Of a DNA stretch of 44,433 nucleotides, positions 29,582 through 39,634 are shown piece after piece. Every line of letters starts with the position of its first letter. The stretch's first letter is position 1. Origin of the DNA: Gallibacterium salpingitidis. Its GTDB lineage: Bacteria; Pseudomonadota; Gammaproteobacteria; Enterobacterales; Pasteurellaceae. The stretch lies in NCBI RefSeq assembly GCF_001678495.1, contig NZ_JTJL01000015.1:1-44433 (forward strand), in the 5' to 3' direction. Under the pieces are notes generated by a model, which ran no database searches, was not told where the DNA came from, and saw only the letters and a program-made list of their open reading frames with translations. Made by a program: the position numbers and the translations under genes.

Positions 29582-30307
29582 TTATTGCTCATAAGGAGGC
29601 AAAATAGGTGGAGGTAAAGGCTCTGGTTTACCTAAAAAATAGGGTTGTTTGCCTAATATAATGTCTAATACTGCTTGTACACGTGCAAAGAATTCACGAA
29701 TGCGTACCATTGGATAACCTTCTGGATAATCTGCTTCAAAACAAATTGCATCAAGGTTGTAATGTTTAGCAATAAACAGTGCCCGTTCGCAATGAAAGCG
29801 TTGCGTAATAATCGTTAAGGATTGTGCATTAAAGATTTTATCTGCACGAATGACCGAATCTAAAGTACGAAAACCAGCATAATCGAAATACATAGTTTGT
29901 GATGGCACACCCATTTTGAGTAAATCTTTAAACATTCGTTGTGGTTCATTGTATTGCATAGTGCGATTATCGCCACTAAGCAAAAGATAATCGACTTTAT
30001 GATTTTTCACTAATAGTTCAGCAGCAGAAAGACGATTGTAATAAAACAGATTTAACGTGTTATTTTTAAAATACTTCGCCGTTCCTAACACTAAACCATA
30101 AGGGCGATAAGGTAGATGATCGATATCGTGATAAATACGATCACGTACCCACAAACTAATGCCAATATCAATAGAAACTAACAGCACTACGCCTAAACAA
30201 CATAGCGAAATCAAGACTTTTAGCAATTTTTTATAACGCACAGTAAACCACTGTTTGCAGGGGACAAACAGACGGAGCAAAAATGGTTTTATTGTAATCT
30301 TGAACAT
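29582..30307 (-). CDS. sanA: SanA-like DUF218/ElyC-type membrane protein
   Basis: SanA-type proteins sit in the inner membrane and affect envelope permeability, for example vancomycin exclusion at high temperature; the reaction is unknown. The 241-residue protein has one membrane helix (about 30-52) and then a DUF218 domain with GLVLGTAKY, YNRLSAAELLV, DYLLLSGDNR, EPQRM and ITQRFHCERALFIAKHYNLDAICFEA. It ends in a proline-rich tail (PEPLPPPILPPYEQ). ATG 30307 (MFKITIKP) with GAGAAAG upstream is preferred over an in-frame TTG seven codons earlier. Confidence 0.88.
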   Translation of the reverse strand: MFKITIKPFLLRLFVPCKQWFTVRYKKLLKVLISLCCLGVVLLVSIDIGISLWVRDRIYHDIDHLPYRPYGLVLGTAKYFKNNTLNLFYYNRLSAAELLVKNHKVDYLLLSGDNRTMQYNEPQRMFKDLLKMGVPSQTMYFDYAGFRTLDSVIRADKIFNAQSLTIITQRFHCERALFIAKHYNLDAICFEADYPEGYPMVRIREFFARVQAVLDIILGKQPYFLGKPEPLPPPILPPYEQ

Positions 30308-30501
30308 TTGGCTTTCTCGTTTTAACAATAGTAGCGCTTAATGGTAGCACAAATTTCAATAGAAAGCAGAATACTCACCAAGCTAGATTGTGATCTAGAT
30401 GATCTATTTCTACCAATGTGAAACTTGAGAAAATAGCAATAGTATGAAACAATCAACGCCATCTTTATCCATCAAAAAGTTAATATTTAAGGTTGTCGAT
30501 A

Positions 30502-31089
30502 GTGATCGATTTCGACGGTTATCGTCCTAACGTCGGTATTGTTATTTGTAACCAAAAGGGGCAAGTCTTTTGGGCGAAACGATACAATCAAAATTCATGG
30601 CAGTTTCCACAAGGTGGTATTAATCCACGAGAAACGCCGGAACAAGCAATGTATCGTGAGCTGTTTGAAGAAGTTGGCTTAACCCAAAATGATGTAAAAA
30701 TTATTTATAGTTCAAAACAATGGTTGCGTTATAAATTACCTAAACGTCTTATTCGCTTTGATTCTCGACCAGTCTGTATTGGGCAGAAACAGCGTTGGTT
30801 TTTGCTACAACTCACCAGTCCAGAAAATAAAATCAATGTTACCACAAGTTCTTCACCGGAATTTGATGGCTGGCGTTGGGTGAGTTTTTGGTATCCCGTA
30901 CGACAAGTAGTGTCCTTTAAACGTGATGTTTATCGCAAAGTAATGAAAGAGTTTGCCGGTGTTTTATTTAATGAGAAAGAAGGTATAAATGCCATTAGCT
31001 CAACAAATGAAGCTAGACGAACCACTTCAGAAAAAAAATCAGCCTCAGGTAAATACCAAAAACGTCCATTTAATAAAACAAGGGGTTAA
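30502..31089 (+). CDS. rppH: RNA pyrophosphohydrolase
   Basis: RppH converts 5'-triphosphate RNA ends to monophosphate, which triggers RNase E decay of mRNAs. The 195-residue Nudix protein begins [17 protein letters not shown]. Its Nudix box runs from [10 protein letters not shown] to RELFEEVGL, and it carries [21 protein letters not shown] and [24 protein letters not shown], all typical of RppH. The start is GTG 30502, set by alignment with E. coli RppH; an in-frame TTG three codons earlier is the alternative. The basic C-terminal tail after residue 155 is longer than in E. coli. It is followed after two bases by tauE. Confidence 0.96.
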   Translation: MIDFDGYRPNVGIVICNQKGQVFWAKRYNQNSWQFPQGGINPRETPEQAMYRELFEEVGLTQNDVKIIYSSKQWLRYKLPKRLIRFDSRPVCIGQKQRWFLLQLTSPENKINVTTSSSPEFDGWRWVSFWYPVRQVVSFKRDVYRKVMKEFAGVLFNEKEGINAISSTNEARRTTSEKKSASGKYQKRPFNKTRG

Positions 31090-31091
31090 AA

Positions 31092-31883
31092 ATGTTCACA
31101 TTTTTTCTGATTTGCTTAATAGTCGGAGCAATTGTTGGTTTCCTTGCCGGATTATTTGGCATTGGTGGTGGTTTAATTATTGTACCTGTTTTGGTCTATT
31201 TATTACCAATGGCTGGTGTACCTAATGAAGTGTTAATGGCATCTGCGTTAGGTACTTCATTTGCCACTATTGTGATTACCGGATTCTCTTCAGCACAACG
31301 CCATCACAAACTGGGCAATATCGTTTGGGATGCAGTGAAAATTTTAGCGCCGGTAATTATGGTGACAGTCTTTATTTCAGGCCTGTTTATTGGCAAATTA
31401 GATAAAGATCTTGCGAGTAAAATCTTTGCTTGTTTAGTCGTCTATTTAGCCCTCAAAATGGTGTTATCAATTCGACCAAAACCATCTAATAAAACATTAA
31501 CTCCAATGGCTTCAGTGATTGGTGGTATTTTAATTGGGATTGCCTCAAGTGCCGCAGGGATTGGTGGCGGCGGTTTTATCGTACCGTTTTTAAATTCTCG
31601 CGGTATTGATATGAAAAAGGCAATCGGTTCATCTGCGTTTTGTGGTATGTTACTTGGTGTTTCTGGTATGTTAAGTTTTATTGTTGGGGGCTGGAATGTG
31701 CCTAATATGCCAGATTTTTCATTAGGTTATGTTTATTTACCTGCGGTGGTAGGAATTACATTAACCTCTTTCTTTACTTCAAAAATTGGCGCAACAACAA
31801 CAACGAAACTTCCAGTTCCTACTTTGAAGCGTTATTTCGCCTTGTTGTTGATCGGTATTGCGATAGATATGTTCATTAAATAA
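31092..31883 (+). CDS. Sulfite exporter TauE/SafE family permease
   Basis: This is a 263-residue inner-membrane protein with about eight hydrophobic segments. It shows the two-fold repeated glycine motif of the TauE/SafE family ([17 protein letters not shown] near 20-36 and [18 protein letters not shown] near 155-172). Family members move sulfite, sulfoacetate or other anions, but most are uncharacterised and no substrate is predictable here. The ribosome-binding site AAGGGG lies inside the end of rppH, so the two are translationally linked. Lgt follows. Confidence 0.87.
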   Translation: MFTFFLICLIVGAIVGFLAGLFGIGGGLIIVPVLVYLLPMAGVPNEVLMASALGTSFATIVITGFSSAQRHHKLGNIVWDAVKILAPVIMVTVFISGLFIGKLDKDLASKIFACLVVYLALKMVLSIRPKPSNKTLTPMASVIGGILIGIASSAAGIGGGGFIVPFLNSRGIDMKKAIGSSAFCGMLLGVSGMLSFIVGGWNVPNMPDFSLGYVYLPAVVGITLTSFFTSKIGATTTTKLPVPTLKRYFALLLIGIAIDMFIK

Positions 31884-31902
31884 AAAAGATAAAAGGAACA
31901 GT

Positions 31903-32703
31903 ATGAATACGGAGTTTCTAACTTACCCTCAATTTGATCCAGTGATTTTTGCGATTGGGCCGATTGCGTTACGTTGGTATGGTCTGATGTATTTGATCGG
32001 ATTTTTATTTGCACGCTGGCTAGGTATTCGTCGAGTGAAACAAGCTAATAGTGGTTGGACAGTAGATCAATTTGATAATTTATTGTTTAACGGCTTTTTA
32101 GGTGTGTTCTTGGGTGGACGTATCGGCTATGTGTTATTTTACCAATTTGATCTGTTTTTAAGCGATCCTGCTTATTTATTCCGCGTTTGGGAAGGTGGAA
32201 TGTCTTTCCATGGTGGTTTAATTGGGGTCATTACTGCAATGTGGCTTACTGCTCGTGCACAGAAACGTCAATTTTTTGTTGTCGCTGATTTCGTTGCTCC
32301 ATTGATTCCATTTGGCTTGGGAATGGGGCGTATTGGAAACTTTATTAATGATGAGTTATGGGGACGCGTTACTGATGTGCCTTGGGCGGTGCTTTTTCCA
32401 TCTGGGGGTTATTTACCACGTCATCCATCGCAATTATATGAAGCCTTTTTAGAGGGGGTAGTATTATTTATTATCCTTAACTTATTTATTCGTAAAGCAA
32501 GACCTGCTGGTTCAGTTTCTGGTTTATTTTTACTCTGTTATGGTTTATTCCGCTTTATTGTCGAGTTTTTCCGCGAGCCCGATCCGCAGCTAGGTTTGTA
32601 TTTTGGTCATGAAATTTCAATGGGACAAATCCTTTCTACACCGATGATTATTATTGGTATTGGTTTAATTTGGTTTGCCTATCAGCAGAAGGAAAAACGA
32701 TAA
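31903..32703 (+). CDS. lgt: Prolipoprotein diacylglyceryl transferase
   Basis: Lgt attaches diacylglycerol from phosphatidylglycerol to the lipobox cysteine of prolipoproteins, the first step of lipoprotein maturation in the inner membrane. The 266-residue protein has about seven membrane segments. The family motifs are [23 protein letters not shown] (essential His) and the Lgt signature [26 protein letters not shown] lies upstream of ATG. Its stop overlaps the thyA start (TAATG), the common lgt-thyA pair. Confidence 0.98.
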   Translation: MNTEFLTYPQFDPVIFAIGPIALRWYGLMYLIGFLFARWLGIRRVKQANSGWTVDQFDNLLFNGFLGVFLGGRIGYVLFYQFDLFLSDPAYLFRVWEGGMSFHGGLIGVITAMWLTARAQKRQFFVVADFVAPLIPFGLGMGRIGNFINDELWGRVTDVPWAVLFPSGGYLPRHPSQLYEAFLEGVVLFIILNLFIRKARPAGSVSGLFLLCYGLFRFIVEFFREPDPQLGLYFGHEISMGQILSTPMIIIGIGLIWFAYQQKEKR

Positions 32704-33554
32704 TGAAAGCATATCTTGAACTATGCCAGCGTATTATTGATGAAGGTACTTGGGTAGAAAATAAACGAACAGGCAAACGCTGCTTAACGGTTATTAATGC
32801 GGATTTGACTTATAACGTTGCCAATAATGAATTTCCACTAATTACTACGCGTAAAAGTTTTTGGAAAGCAGCTATCGCAGAACTGCTTGGTTATATCAGA
32901 GGTTATAGCAATGCTGCTGATTTTCGCCGTTTAGGTACGAAAACGTGGGATGCCAATGCTAATGAAAATGCCGCGTGGTTAGCGAATCCATATCGTAAAG
33001 GCGAAGATGATATGGGACGTGTTTATGGAGTACAAGGTCGTCAATGGCGCAAACCGAATGGTGAAACAGTCGATCAATTAAAGAAAATTATCCACAATTT
33101 AAGCAGAAAAATTGATGATCGCGGGGAAATCCTGACCTTCTATAATCCAGGAGAAATCGAACAGGGTTGTTTGCGCCCTTGTATGCATACACATACTTTT
33201 TCGTTATTAGATGACACGCTGTATTTAACTAGCTATCAACGCTCTTGTGATGTACCGTTAGGATTAACTTTTAACCAGATTCAAGTGTTTACCTTGTTAG
33301 CATTAGTCGCACAAATTACTGGTAATAAGCCGGGTCTAGCTTTTCATAAAATTATTAATGCACATATTTATGAAGATCAACTTGAGTTGATGCAGAATGT
33401 GCAATTAAAACGTGAACCGTTACCATTGCCGCAGTTGGAGATTAATCCAGATATTAAGACATTAGAGGATTTGGAAACTTGGGTAACCTTAGATGACTTT
33501 AAGGTGCATAACTATCAGTCTCATCCAGCGATTAAATATCCATTTTCTGTGTAA
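32703..33554 (+). CDS. thyA: Thymidylate synthase (PCMH-type ThyA)
   Basis: ThyA methylates dUMP to dTMP with methylene-tetrahydrofolate. The 283-residue protein begins [16 protein letters not shown] and contains [10 protein letters not shown], the nucleophile Cys160 in RPCMHTHTF and the dUMP-binding [14 protein letters not shown]. The active-site sequence is PC-M-H rather than the PCH of E. coli ThyA, and the protein is about 20 residues longer; this matches the divergent ThyA subgroup that I recall from Haemophilus. The start is set by overlap with the lgt stop; the frame extends 11 codons further upstream inside lgt. Confidence 0.96.
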   Translation: MKAYLELCQRIIDEGTWVENKRTGKRCLTVINADLTYNVANNEFPLITTRKSFWKAAIAELLGYIRGYSNAADFRRLGTKTWDANANENAAWLANPYRKGEDDMGRVYGVQGRQWRKPNGETVDQLKKIIHNLSRKIDDRGEILTFYNPGEIEQGCLRPCMHTHTFSLLDDTLYLTSYQRSCDVPLGLTFNQIQVFTLLALVAQITGNKPGLAFHKIINAHIYEDQLELMQNVQLKREPLPLPQLEINPDIKTLEDLETWVTLDDFKVHNYQSHPAIKYPFSV

Positions 33555-33565
33555 TTAATTTATTT

Positions 33566-33592
33566 TTCCCTCTTCCATCAGTGAAGAGGGAA
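33566..33592 (+). terminator. Hairpin after thyA
   Basis: TTCCCTCTTC pairs with GAAGAGGGAA around a 7-nt loop, 11 bases past the thyA stop. The following bases (TCTATCTATTCTC) are only partly T-rich, so it is a probable but not ideal terminator. Confidence 0.65.
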
Positions 33593-33650
33593 TCTATCTA
33601 TTCTCATCTTTGCTATAGATCAAAAAAAAGTGAATTGTTATTTTTAATAA

Positions 33651-33676
33651 ATTAACTTATTTATCAATAAGTTAAT
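33651..33676. repeat. Perfect 11-bp inverted repeat upstream of the ccm operon
   Basis: ATTAACTTATT and AATAAGTTAAT flank a 4-base TATC. It lies about 140 bases upstream of the ccmA ATG, lacks a T tract and is separate from the thyA hairpin, so it could be an operator. No known regulator site is recognised. A TAGAAT -10 candidate lies downstream at 33767-33772. Confidence 0.6.
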
Positions 33677-33813
33677 TGAATTTTTTGAATTCTATTTTGT
33701 TATTTTTACTACCAAATAGGTACAAATGCGGCTTAGATATAAATACCACCGAATGCCCGCTTATGTTAGAATTCTGCTCCGTTAAATTAATCCAGCTAAT
33801 CAGCAAAAAATAT

Positions 33814-34461
33814 ATGAATTCAATCAATCAGTTACAGGTAAAAGATTTAAGTTGTCAACGTGGGGAACGTATTTTATTTGCTGATCTTAATCTTCAATTC
33901 CAAAGTGGTGATTTTGTTCAAATCGAGGGACACAATGGCGTTGGTAAAACCACATTATTACGAGCATTAAGCGGTCTTTCACGTCCACACAACGGTGAAA
34001 TTTTGTGGAATAATCAGCCCATTTTGCAGCAACAAGATGAATTTAATGCTGATTTACTGTTTTTAGGACATTATGCAGGGATTAAACCTGAATTAACCGC
34101 TTGGGAAAATCTACGTTTCTTTCAAAAAACAACAGCGAGTCGCCAACAAGCAGAAGTGTTATGGGAAACTTTACAAGTAGTTGGGCTGCTCGGTTATGAA
34201 GATATTCCAACCAGCCAATTATCAGCAGGACAGCAAAAGCGAGTATCGTTGGCGAGATTATGGTTATCCACTGCACCATTATGGATTTTAGATGAGCCTT
34301 TTAACACAATTGATAAACGTGGTGTGCAGGTGCTTACCCATCTTTTTGAATTTCATGCAAGCCAAGGCGGTATGGTGATCATTACCAGTCATCAAGATGT
34401 GCCAAGCGATATTGTGCAGAAAGTACAATTAGAAAAATACAAAGTTATAGAAACAGAATAG
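33814..34461 (+). CDS. ccmA: Cytochrome c biogenesis ATP-binding protein CcmA
   Basis: CcmA is the ATPase of the CcmABCD complex, which releases haem-loaded CcmE for delivery to apocytochromes. The 215-residue ABC protein has Walker A GHNGVGKTT (39-47), the signature LSAGQQKR (136-143) and Walker B LWILDEP (156-162). I chose ATG 33814 (MNSINQLQVKDL), which fits the family. A frame extending 46 codons upstream has no family match. The ribosome-binding site is poor (CAGCAAAAAATAT). It heads the ccmABCDEFGHI operon. Confidence 0.96.
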   Translation: MNSINQLQVKDLSCQRGERILFADLNLQFQSGDFVQIEGHNGVGKTTLLRALSGLSRPHNGEILWNNQPILQQQDEFNADLLFLGHYAGIKPELTAWENLRFFQKTTASRQQAEVLWETLQVVGLLGYEDIPTSQLSAGQQKRVSLARLWLSTAPLWILDEPFNTIDKRGVQVLTHLFEFHASQGGMVIITSHQDVPSDIVQKVQLEKYKVIETE

Positions 34462-34467
34462 TGCAAG

Positions 34468-35130
34468 ATGATTTTTTACGAAATAATCAAACGAGAATTA
34501 CAAATTGCGATGCGAAAACCAAGTGAGATTCTCAATCCATTATGGTTTTTTTTGATTGTGATTACGCTTTTCCCTTTAGTTGTAGGGCCTGAGCCGCAAC
34601 TTTTAGCACGTATTGCGCCCGGTATTGTTTGGGTAGCGGCATTGTTGTCGGCGTTATTATCGTTTGAACGGTTATTTAAAGACGATTATTTGGATGGTTC
34701 ACTGGAACAGCTGTTGTTATTACCAATTCCATTGTCGATGACTGCTTTAGCAAAAATTTTCTCTCATTGGTTATTAACTGGCTTCCCGCTGATTTTGTTA
34801 TCACCAATTGCTGGTTTGTTATTGTCGTTAGAAGTGGATGTGTGGTGGGCATTAGTACAAACCCTATTTATTGGTACACCGATTTTGAGTTGTATTGGCG
34901 CAGTTGGCGTTGCGCTAACAGTCGGATTGCGTAAAGGCGGAGTGTTGTTAAGTTTGTTAGTAGTGCCATTGTTTATCCCTGTTTTGATTTTTACTGCTGC
35001 GGTATTGGATTCAGCTGCGTTACATCTTAGTTATGGTGGGCAGTTGGCAATTTTAGCAGCGATGTTGGTGCTGGCGCTGGTGAGTTGTCCATTTGCGGTT
35101 GCTGCAGCATTGAGAGTAAGTTTGCATTAA
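34468..35130 (+). CDS. ccmB: Haem exporter permease CcmB
   Basis: CcmB is a membrane subunit of the CcmABCD haem-handling complex. The 220-residue protein has about six membrane segments, with the typical start IIKRELQIAMRKPSEILNPLWFFLIV and the loop FERLFKDDYLDGSLEQLLL. It starts six bases after ccmA. Confidence 0.96.
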   Translation: MIFYEIIKRELQIAMRKPSEILNPLWFFLIVITLFPLVVGPEPQLLARIAPGIVWVAALLSALLSFERLFKDDYLDGSLEQLLLLPIPLSMTALAKIFSHWLLTGFPLILLSPIAGLLLSLEVDVWWALVQTLFIGTPILSCIGAVGVALTVGLRKGGVLLSLLVVPLFIPVLIFTAAVLDSAALHLSYGGQLAILAAMLVLALVSCPFAVAAALRVSLH

Positions 35131-35152
35131 AAAATATTATAGGTAGAAGATT

Positions 35153-35893
35153 ATGTGGAAATGGTTACATCCATACGCAAAACCTGAAACACAATATCGC
35201 ATTTGTGGAAAGTTAGTGCCATTTGTTGGTATAGCTAGTTTTTTGTTATTAGCTGTGGCTTTAGTGTGGGGATTAGCCTTTGCACCAGCAGATTATCAGC
35301 AAGGTAATAGCTTCCGTATTATGTATATTCATGTGCCGACGGCAATTTGGTCAATGGGTATTTATGCCTCAATGGCAGTGGCAGCATTAATCGCATTAGT
35401 TTGGCAAATTAAACAAGCAAGTTTAGCAATGGTGGCAATGGCGCCGATTGGGGCGTTATTAACTTTTCTTGCATTAGTAACAGGAGCAGTTTGGGGCAAA
35501 CCAACTTGGGGAACTTGGTGGGTTTGGGATGCTCGTTTAACCTCAGAATTAATTTTATTGTTTCTCTATTTTGGCGTGATTGCGTTATATAGTGCATTCC
35601 AAGATAAAATTGTTGGGGCAAAAGCAGCGGGTATTTTGTCTATTGTTGGTGTGATTAATTTACCGATAATTCATTTTTCTGTGCAGTGGTGGAATACTTT
35701 GCATCAAGGAGCAAGTATTACCAAATTTGAGAAACCATCAATCGCTACGGAGATGTTAATTCCACTGTTATTGTCGATTTTCGGCTTTATGTTGCTAAGT
35801 GTGTATTTAACGCTAGTACGTTATCGCAATGAATTGTTAAATGCGGATAAGAAACGTGCTTGGGTACAAGCATTAGTACAAAAGATGCAATAA
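35153..35893 (+). CDS. ccmC: Haem lyase-type subunit CcmC
   Basis: CcmC binds haem through its periplasmic WWD domain and passes it to CcmE. The 246-residue protein has about six membrane segments. The tryptophan-rich WWD motif is GKPTWGTWWVWDARLTSE, and flanking histidines (IHVPTAIW and IIHFSVQWWNTLHQG) are the expected haem ligands. It is preceded by ccmB and followed after eleven bases by ccmD. Confidence 0.97.
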   Translation: MWKWLHPYAKPETQYRICGKLVPFVGIASFLLLAVALVWGLAFAPADYQQGNSFRIMYIHVPTAIWSMGIYASMAVAALIALVWQIKQASLAMVAMAPIGALLTFLALVTGAVWGKPTWGTWWVWDARLTSELILLFLYFGVIALYSAFQDKIVGAKAAGILSIVGVINLPIIHFSVQWWNTLHQGASITKFEKPSIATEMLIPLLLSIFGFMLLSVYLTLVRYRNELLNADKKRAWVQALVQKMQ

Positions 35894-35904
35894 GGAATAA
35901 TAAG

Positions 35905-36117
35905 ATGACACCATTTTTTGATAGTTGGAGTGCCTTTTGGCAAATGGGGCAGCATGGCTTATATGTATGGCTCTCTTATGGAATTTCATTGATTGCAATT
36001 CTGTTATTGGTAATTGTCAGCCATCGTGGCAAACGAAAAATTTTGGTAGAAGTAAAAAGAGAAATGGAACGTCAACAGCGGATTAAACAACGTACCACTA
36101 CGGAGAATAGTTTATGA
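35905..36117 (+). CDS. ccmD: Haem exporter subunit CcmD
   Basis: CcmD is a small single-span membrane protein needed for release of holo-CcmE from CcmABC. The 70-residue product starts [26 protein letters not shown], typical of CcmD, with one membrane helix (about 19-39) and a basic cytoplasmic tail. ATG 35905 has AAGGAA ten bases upstream; a longer frame starts inside ccmC. Its stop overlaps the ccmE ATG (ATGA). Confidence 0.94.
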   Translation: MTPFFDSWSAFWQMGQHGLYVWLSYGISLIAILLLVIVSHRGKRKILVEVKREMERQQRIKQRTTTENSL

Positions 36118-36656
36118 ATCCACGCCGTAAATCAAGACTTTATTTAATACTATTTGTGGTTGCTGGGATTAGCATTGCAGCAGGGTTAATGCTGTATGCA
36201 TTACGTCAAAATATCGATCTCTTTTATACACCTAGTGAAGTGATTTATGGCAAAAATAATGATGCCAGTTTAAAGCCTGAACCGGGGCAACGAATTCGAG
36301 TTGGCGGTATGGTTGTTGATGGTTCAGTAGAGCGTGATCCTAATAGCTTAAAAGTGAAATTTAAATTGAATGATATTGGGCCAGCAATTGATGTTGAATA
36401 TGAAGGTATCTTGCCGGATCTGTTCCGCGAAGGACAAGGCATTGTTGCACAAGGCACATTGAAAGATCCAACAACATTAGTGGCGCATGAAGTCTTAGCA
36501 AAACATGATGAAAATTATGTGCCGCCTGAATTAGGTGAGCAAATGAAGAAAGTGCATAATCCAATGGGCGTATCAGAAAAAGATCTGAAAGGGGAGTCTG
36601 AGCGCGATAAGATGCAGCTTGAACAAGCGTCACCACAATCCGAGGAGAAAAAATGA
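36114..36656 (+). CDS. ccmE: Haem chaperone CcmE
   Basis: CcmE is the membrane-anchored periplasmic chaperone that binds haem covalently and hands it to CcmF/CcmH. The 180-residue protein has a signal anchor (about 9-29), an OB-fold domain ([25 protein letters not shown]) and the haem-binding His131 with Tyr135 in [10 protein letters not shown]. The charged C-terminal tail is flexible. It overlaps both ccmD and ccmF by four bases. Confidence 0.97.
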   Translation: MNPRRKSRLYLILFVVAGISIAAGLMLYALRQNIDLFYTPSEVIYGKNNDASLKPEPGQRIRVGGMVVDGSVERDPNSLKVKFKLNDIGPAIDVEYEGILPDLFREGQGIVAQGTLKDPTTLVAHEVLAKHDENYVPPELGEQMKKVHNPMGVSEKDLKGESERDKMQLEQASPQSEEKK

Positions 36657-38611
36657 TCGCAGAATTAGGCAATTATGCGTTAGCGCTTGCATTAGCAATT
36701 GCGATCTTATTAACAGTGATTCCGCTTTGGGGCGTGCGACAAAATAATCCATTATTAATTGCGTTAGCCAGACCGATGGCATTAGGACTGTTTTTAAGTT
36801 TGTCATTTGCCTTTTTTGGCTTGATGTATCTCTTTGCGATTAATGATTTCAGCGTACAGTACATTGTCAATAACTCAAATAGCCAGTTGCCGATCTATTA
36901 TCGTTTATCAGCGGTATGGGGATCGCACGAGGGATCGCTATTATTGTGGATTTGGTTGTTAAGCTGCTGGAGTTTGGCAGTTGCGATTTTTAGCCGTCAA
37001 TTACCGCAAGAATCTGTAGCCAGAGTTTTAGCGGTAATGGGGATGATCAGCATTGGCTTTTTAATTTTTGTGATCTTTGCATCTAATCCATTTGTTCGTA
37101 CCTTCCCTGATTTTCCTGTTGATGGCAAAGAGTTAAATCCAATGTTGCAAGATATTGGGCTTATCTTCCATCCGCCATTGTTATATATGGGATATGTGGG
37201 TTTTTCTGTCGCTTTTGCCTTTTCTATTGCTTCTTTAATGAGTGGTAATTTGGATACTGCTTGGGCTAGATGGTCAAGACCTTGGACATTAGCGGCTTGG
37301 TGTTTCCTCACTTTAGGTATCGTGCTAGGTTCTTGGTGGGCGTATTATGAGCTTGGCTGGGGCGGCTGGTGGTTCTGGGACCCAGTGGAAAACGCGTCAT
37401 TTATGCCTTGGCTGGCAGGAACGGCATTATTGCACTCATTAGCAGTTACGGAGAAGCGCGGCAGCTTTAAAGCCTGGACGGTATTATTAGCAATTTTGGT
37501 CTTTTCATTATGTCTATTAGGTACCTTCCTTGTACGTTCTGGTATTTTGGTTTCAGTGCACGCTTTTGCCTCAGATCCAACTCGTGGCTTGTTTATTCTC
37601 GCTTATTTAGTGGTGGTGATTGGCGGCTCACTTGGTTTGTATGCTTATAAGGGCAATGAAATTCGCTCCCGTGATAATTATCAGCGCTACTCTAGAGAAT
37701 CCATGCTGTTGTTGAATAATGTATTGTTAATGACGGCATTAGCGGTAGTGTTATTGGGTACCCTATTGCCATTGGCACATAAACAGTTGGGCTTAGGATC
37801 GATTTCAATCGGTGCGCCATTCTTTGACCAGATGTTTTTAATCATTATGGTGCCATTTTCATTATTGCTAGGTATTGGTCCATTAGTGAAATGGCGACGT
37901 GATCAATTTTCAGCAATTCGTAAAGCAGTTGTGATCAGTGTGATCGTAATGGCGTTATTAGGTTTTATATTGCCGTTTGTGTTAGCGGATAAATTAACGG
38001 TTAGTGCTGTATTAGGCAGTATGATGACAGTGATTATTGCGATCTTAAGCTGCTATGAATTGCAGCAACGTGCAACACACCGTACAGGATTTTGGCAAGG
38101 TTTAACTAAATTATCTCGTTCTCATTGGGGAATGTTTTTCGCCCATATTGGACTTGCGGTTTCTGTGTTTGGTATCGCGTTTAGCCAAAATTTTAGTGTT
38201 GAAAAAGATGTCAGAATGAGTGTCGGCGATACGGTTAATGTTGCTGGTTATGATTTTAAATTTAGCCAAGTTAAAGAGAGTGACGGCCCAAATTACTTAG
38301 GAGCAACAGCATCTATTACTGTTAGTAAAGATCAGCAGCCGATAACAACCTTAGCAGCTGAAAAACGTTTTTACCAAGTGAGTCGTATGAGTATGAGTGA
38401 GGCGGCAATCGATGGTGGCGTTACTCGAGATCTCTATGCGGCATTGGGTGAGCGATTAGATAATGGCGCTTGGGCAGTACGTTTATATTACAAACCATTT
38501 ATTCGTTGGATTTGGTTTGGTGGTTTATTAATGGCATTAGGCAGTGTGTTATGTATCTTTGATCGCCGTTATCGCTTTAGCAAATTAGTTAAAGGAGTGG
38601 GCAATGAATAA
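36653..38611 (+). CDS. ccmF: Cytochrome c haem lyase subunit CcmF
   Basis: CcmF, with CcmH and CcmI, attaches haem to apocytochrome c. The 652-residue polytopic membrane protein has about 14-15 segments. Landmarks are [18 protein letters not shown], the conserved His in [10 protein letters not shown] and the WWD motif [21 protein letters not shown] periplasmic domain lies near the C-terminus before the last helix. It overlaps ccmE by four bases and ccmG by eight. Confidence 0.97.
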   Translation: MIAELGNYALALALAIAILLTVIPLWGVRQNNPLLIALARPMALGLFLSLSFAFFGLMYLFAINDFSVQYIVNNSNSQLPIYYRLSAVWGSHEGSLLLWIWLLSCWSLAVAIFSRQLPQESVARVLAVMGMISIGFLIFVIFASNPFVRTFPDFPVDGKELNPMLQDIGLIFHPPLLYMGYVGFSVAFAFSIASLMSGNLDTAWARWSRPWTLAAWCFLTLGIVLGSWWAYYELGWGGWWFWDPVENASFMPWLAGTALLHSLAVTEKRGSFKAWTVLLAILVFSLCLLGTFLVRSGILVSVHAFASDPTRGLFILAYLVVVIGGSLGLYAYKGNEIRSRDNYQRYSRESMLLLNNVLLMTALAVVLLGTLLPLAHKQLGLGSISIGAPFFDQMFLIIMVPFSLLLGIGPLVKWRRDQFSAIRKAVVISVIVMALLGFILPFVLADKLTVSAVLGSMMTVIIAILSCYELQQRATHRTGFWQGLTKLSRSHWGMFFAHIGLAVSVFGIAFSQNFSVEKDVRMSVGDTVNVAGYDFKFSQVKESDGPNYLGATASITVSKDQQPITTLAAEKRFYQVSRMSMSEAAIDGGVTRDLYAALGERLDNGAWAVRLYYKPFIRWIWFGGLLMALGSVLCIFDRRYRFSKLVKGVGNE

Positions 38612-39170
38612 AAAATTGTATTTACCTTTAATTGTTTTTGGCTTGTTTGTGGTATTAGCGACAGTAGCGTTAATCCGTAATGCACAAGGTGATGATCCAA
38701 AAGCATTGGAGTCAGCGCTAGTTGGACAGCCAGTACCGGTTACTACAACCTTGACCGATCTCTTTGTAGCAGATAAACAATATAATGAAACTTTATTTAA
38801 ACAAGGCAAGCCGCTCTTATTAAACGTATGGGCAACTTGGTGTCCGACTTGTTATGCAGAACATCAATATTTAAATCAATTGGCACAGCAAGGTATCACC
38901 ATTATTGGTATTAATTATAAAGATGATGCGGCTAAAGCGAAAAAATGGTTAAGCGATTTGGGTAATCCATATCAAGTCGTGCTTGATGATCAAAAAGGCA
39001 GCGTTGGTTTGGATCTCGGGGTTTATGGTGCACCAGAAACTTTTGTAGTTGATTGTCAAGGCATTATTCGTTATCGCCATGCAGGTGATGTTAATCAACA
39101 AGTTTGGCAGGAAAAATTACAACCTCTTTATCAGAAATATGCAGCGGAGGCAGTATGTTCCGCCAAATAA
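38604..39170 (+). CDS. ccmG: Periplasmic thiol:disulfide reductase CcmG/DsbE
   Basis: CcmG is a membrane-tethered thioredoxin-like protein that keeps apocytochrome haem-binding cysteines reduced. The 188-residue protein has an N-terminal anchor (about 5-25) and the active site WATWCPTC with Cys80 and Cys83. The cis-proline segment GVYGAPETFVVD follows. E. coli CcmG has the same CPTC. The gene overlaps ccmF and ccmH, indicating coupled translation. Confidence 0.96.
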   Translation: MNKKLYLPLIVFGLFVVLATVALIRNAQGDDPKALESALVGQPVPVTTTLTDLFVADKQYNETLFKQGKPLLLNVWATWCPTCYAEHQYLNQLAQQGITIIGINYKDDAAKAKKWLSDLGNPYQVVLDDQKGSVGLDLGVYGAPETFVVDCQGIIRYRHAGDVNQQVWQEKLQPLYQKYAAEAVCSAK

Positions 39171-39634
39171 GCACTCTTATTTTTTGTAGTTTGTTGTTGT
39201 GGGTAAGTAATACCACATTTGCCGCAATTGAGGCGTTACATTTTCGTTCTAACGCAGAAGAGCAAACCTATCACGAATTAACGCAAGAATTGCGTTGCCC
39301 GCAATGCCAAAATAATAATATTGCCGATTCTAATGCGTTAGTGGCAACAGATATGCGAGCTAAGGTGCTAGAACTGTTACAACAAGGAAAAACCAAAACA
39401 GAAATCGTTGATTATATGGTTGCTCGTTATGGCAATTTTGTCACTTATGATCCGCCTGTTACTGCGGGTACGATTATCTTGTGGCTCGCACCATTGGCAT
39501 TGCTATTAATTGGAGTAATGATGTCATTACGCCGACGTAAAGCATTACTACCAACAGAGCAAACGACAGCTGAATTGACAGCGGAACAACAAACACGTTT
39601 ACAACAATTATTAGAAAAAGGAAAAGAGCAATGA
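39155..39634 (+). CDS. ccmH: Cytochrome c maturation protein CcmH
   Basis: CcmH is a periplasm-facing redox protein working with CcmG and CcmF in haem ligation. The 159-residue product has a signal peptide (about 1-23), the redox motif LRCPQC with Cys48 and Cys51, and one C-terminal membrane helix (about 107-125). I chose ATG 39155, with GGAGG five bases upstream. It overlaps ccmG by 16 bases. It corresponds to the first half of E. coli CcmH; the TPR half is the separate next gene. Confidence 0.95.
   Translation: MFRQISTLIFCSLLLWVSNTTFAAIEALHFRSNAEEQTYHELTQELRCPQCQNNNIADSNALVATDMRAKVLELLQQGKTKTEIVDYMVARYGNFVTYDPPVTAGTIILWLAPLALLLIGVMMSLRRRKALLPTEQTTAELTAEQQTRLQQLLEKGKEQ

Noticed and set aside
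30373..30410. CTAGAT-TGTG-ATCTAG inverted repeat between sanA and rppH
   Set aside because: Only six base pairs with no nearby promoter context; not distinguishable from chance in AT-rich DNA.
33676..33813. N-terminal extension of ccmA by 46 codons
   Set aside because: The extension overlaps the promoter region, has no resemblance to CcmA proteins and no ribosome-binding site.
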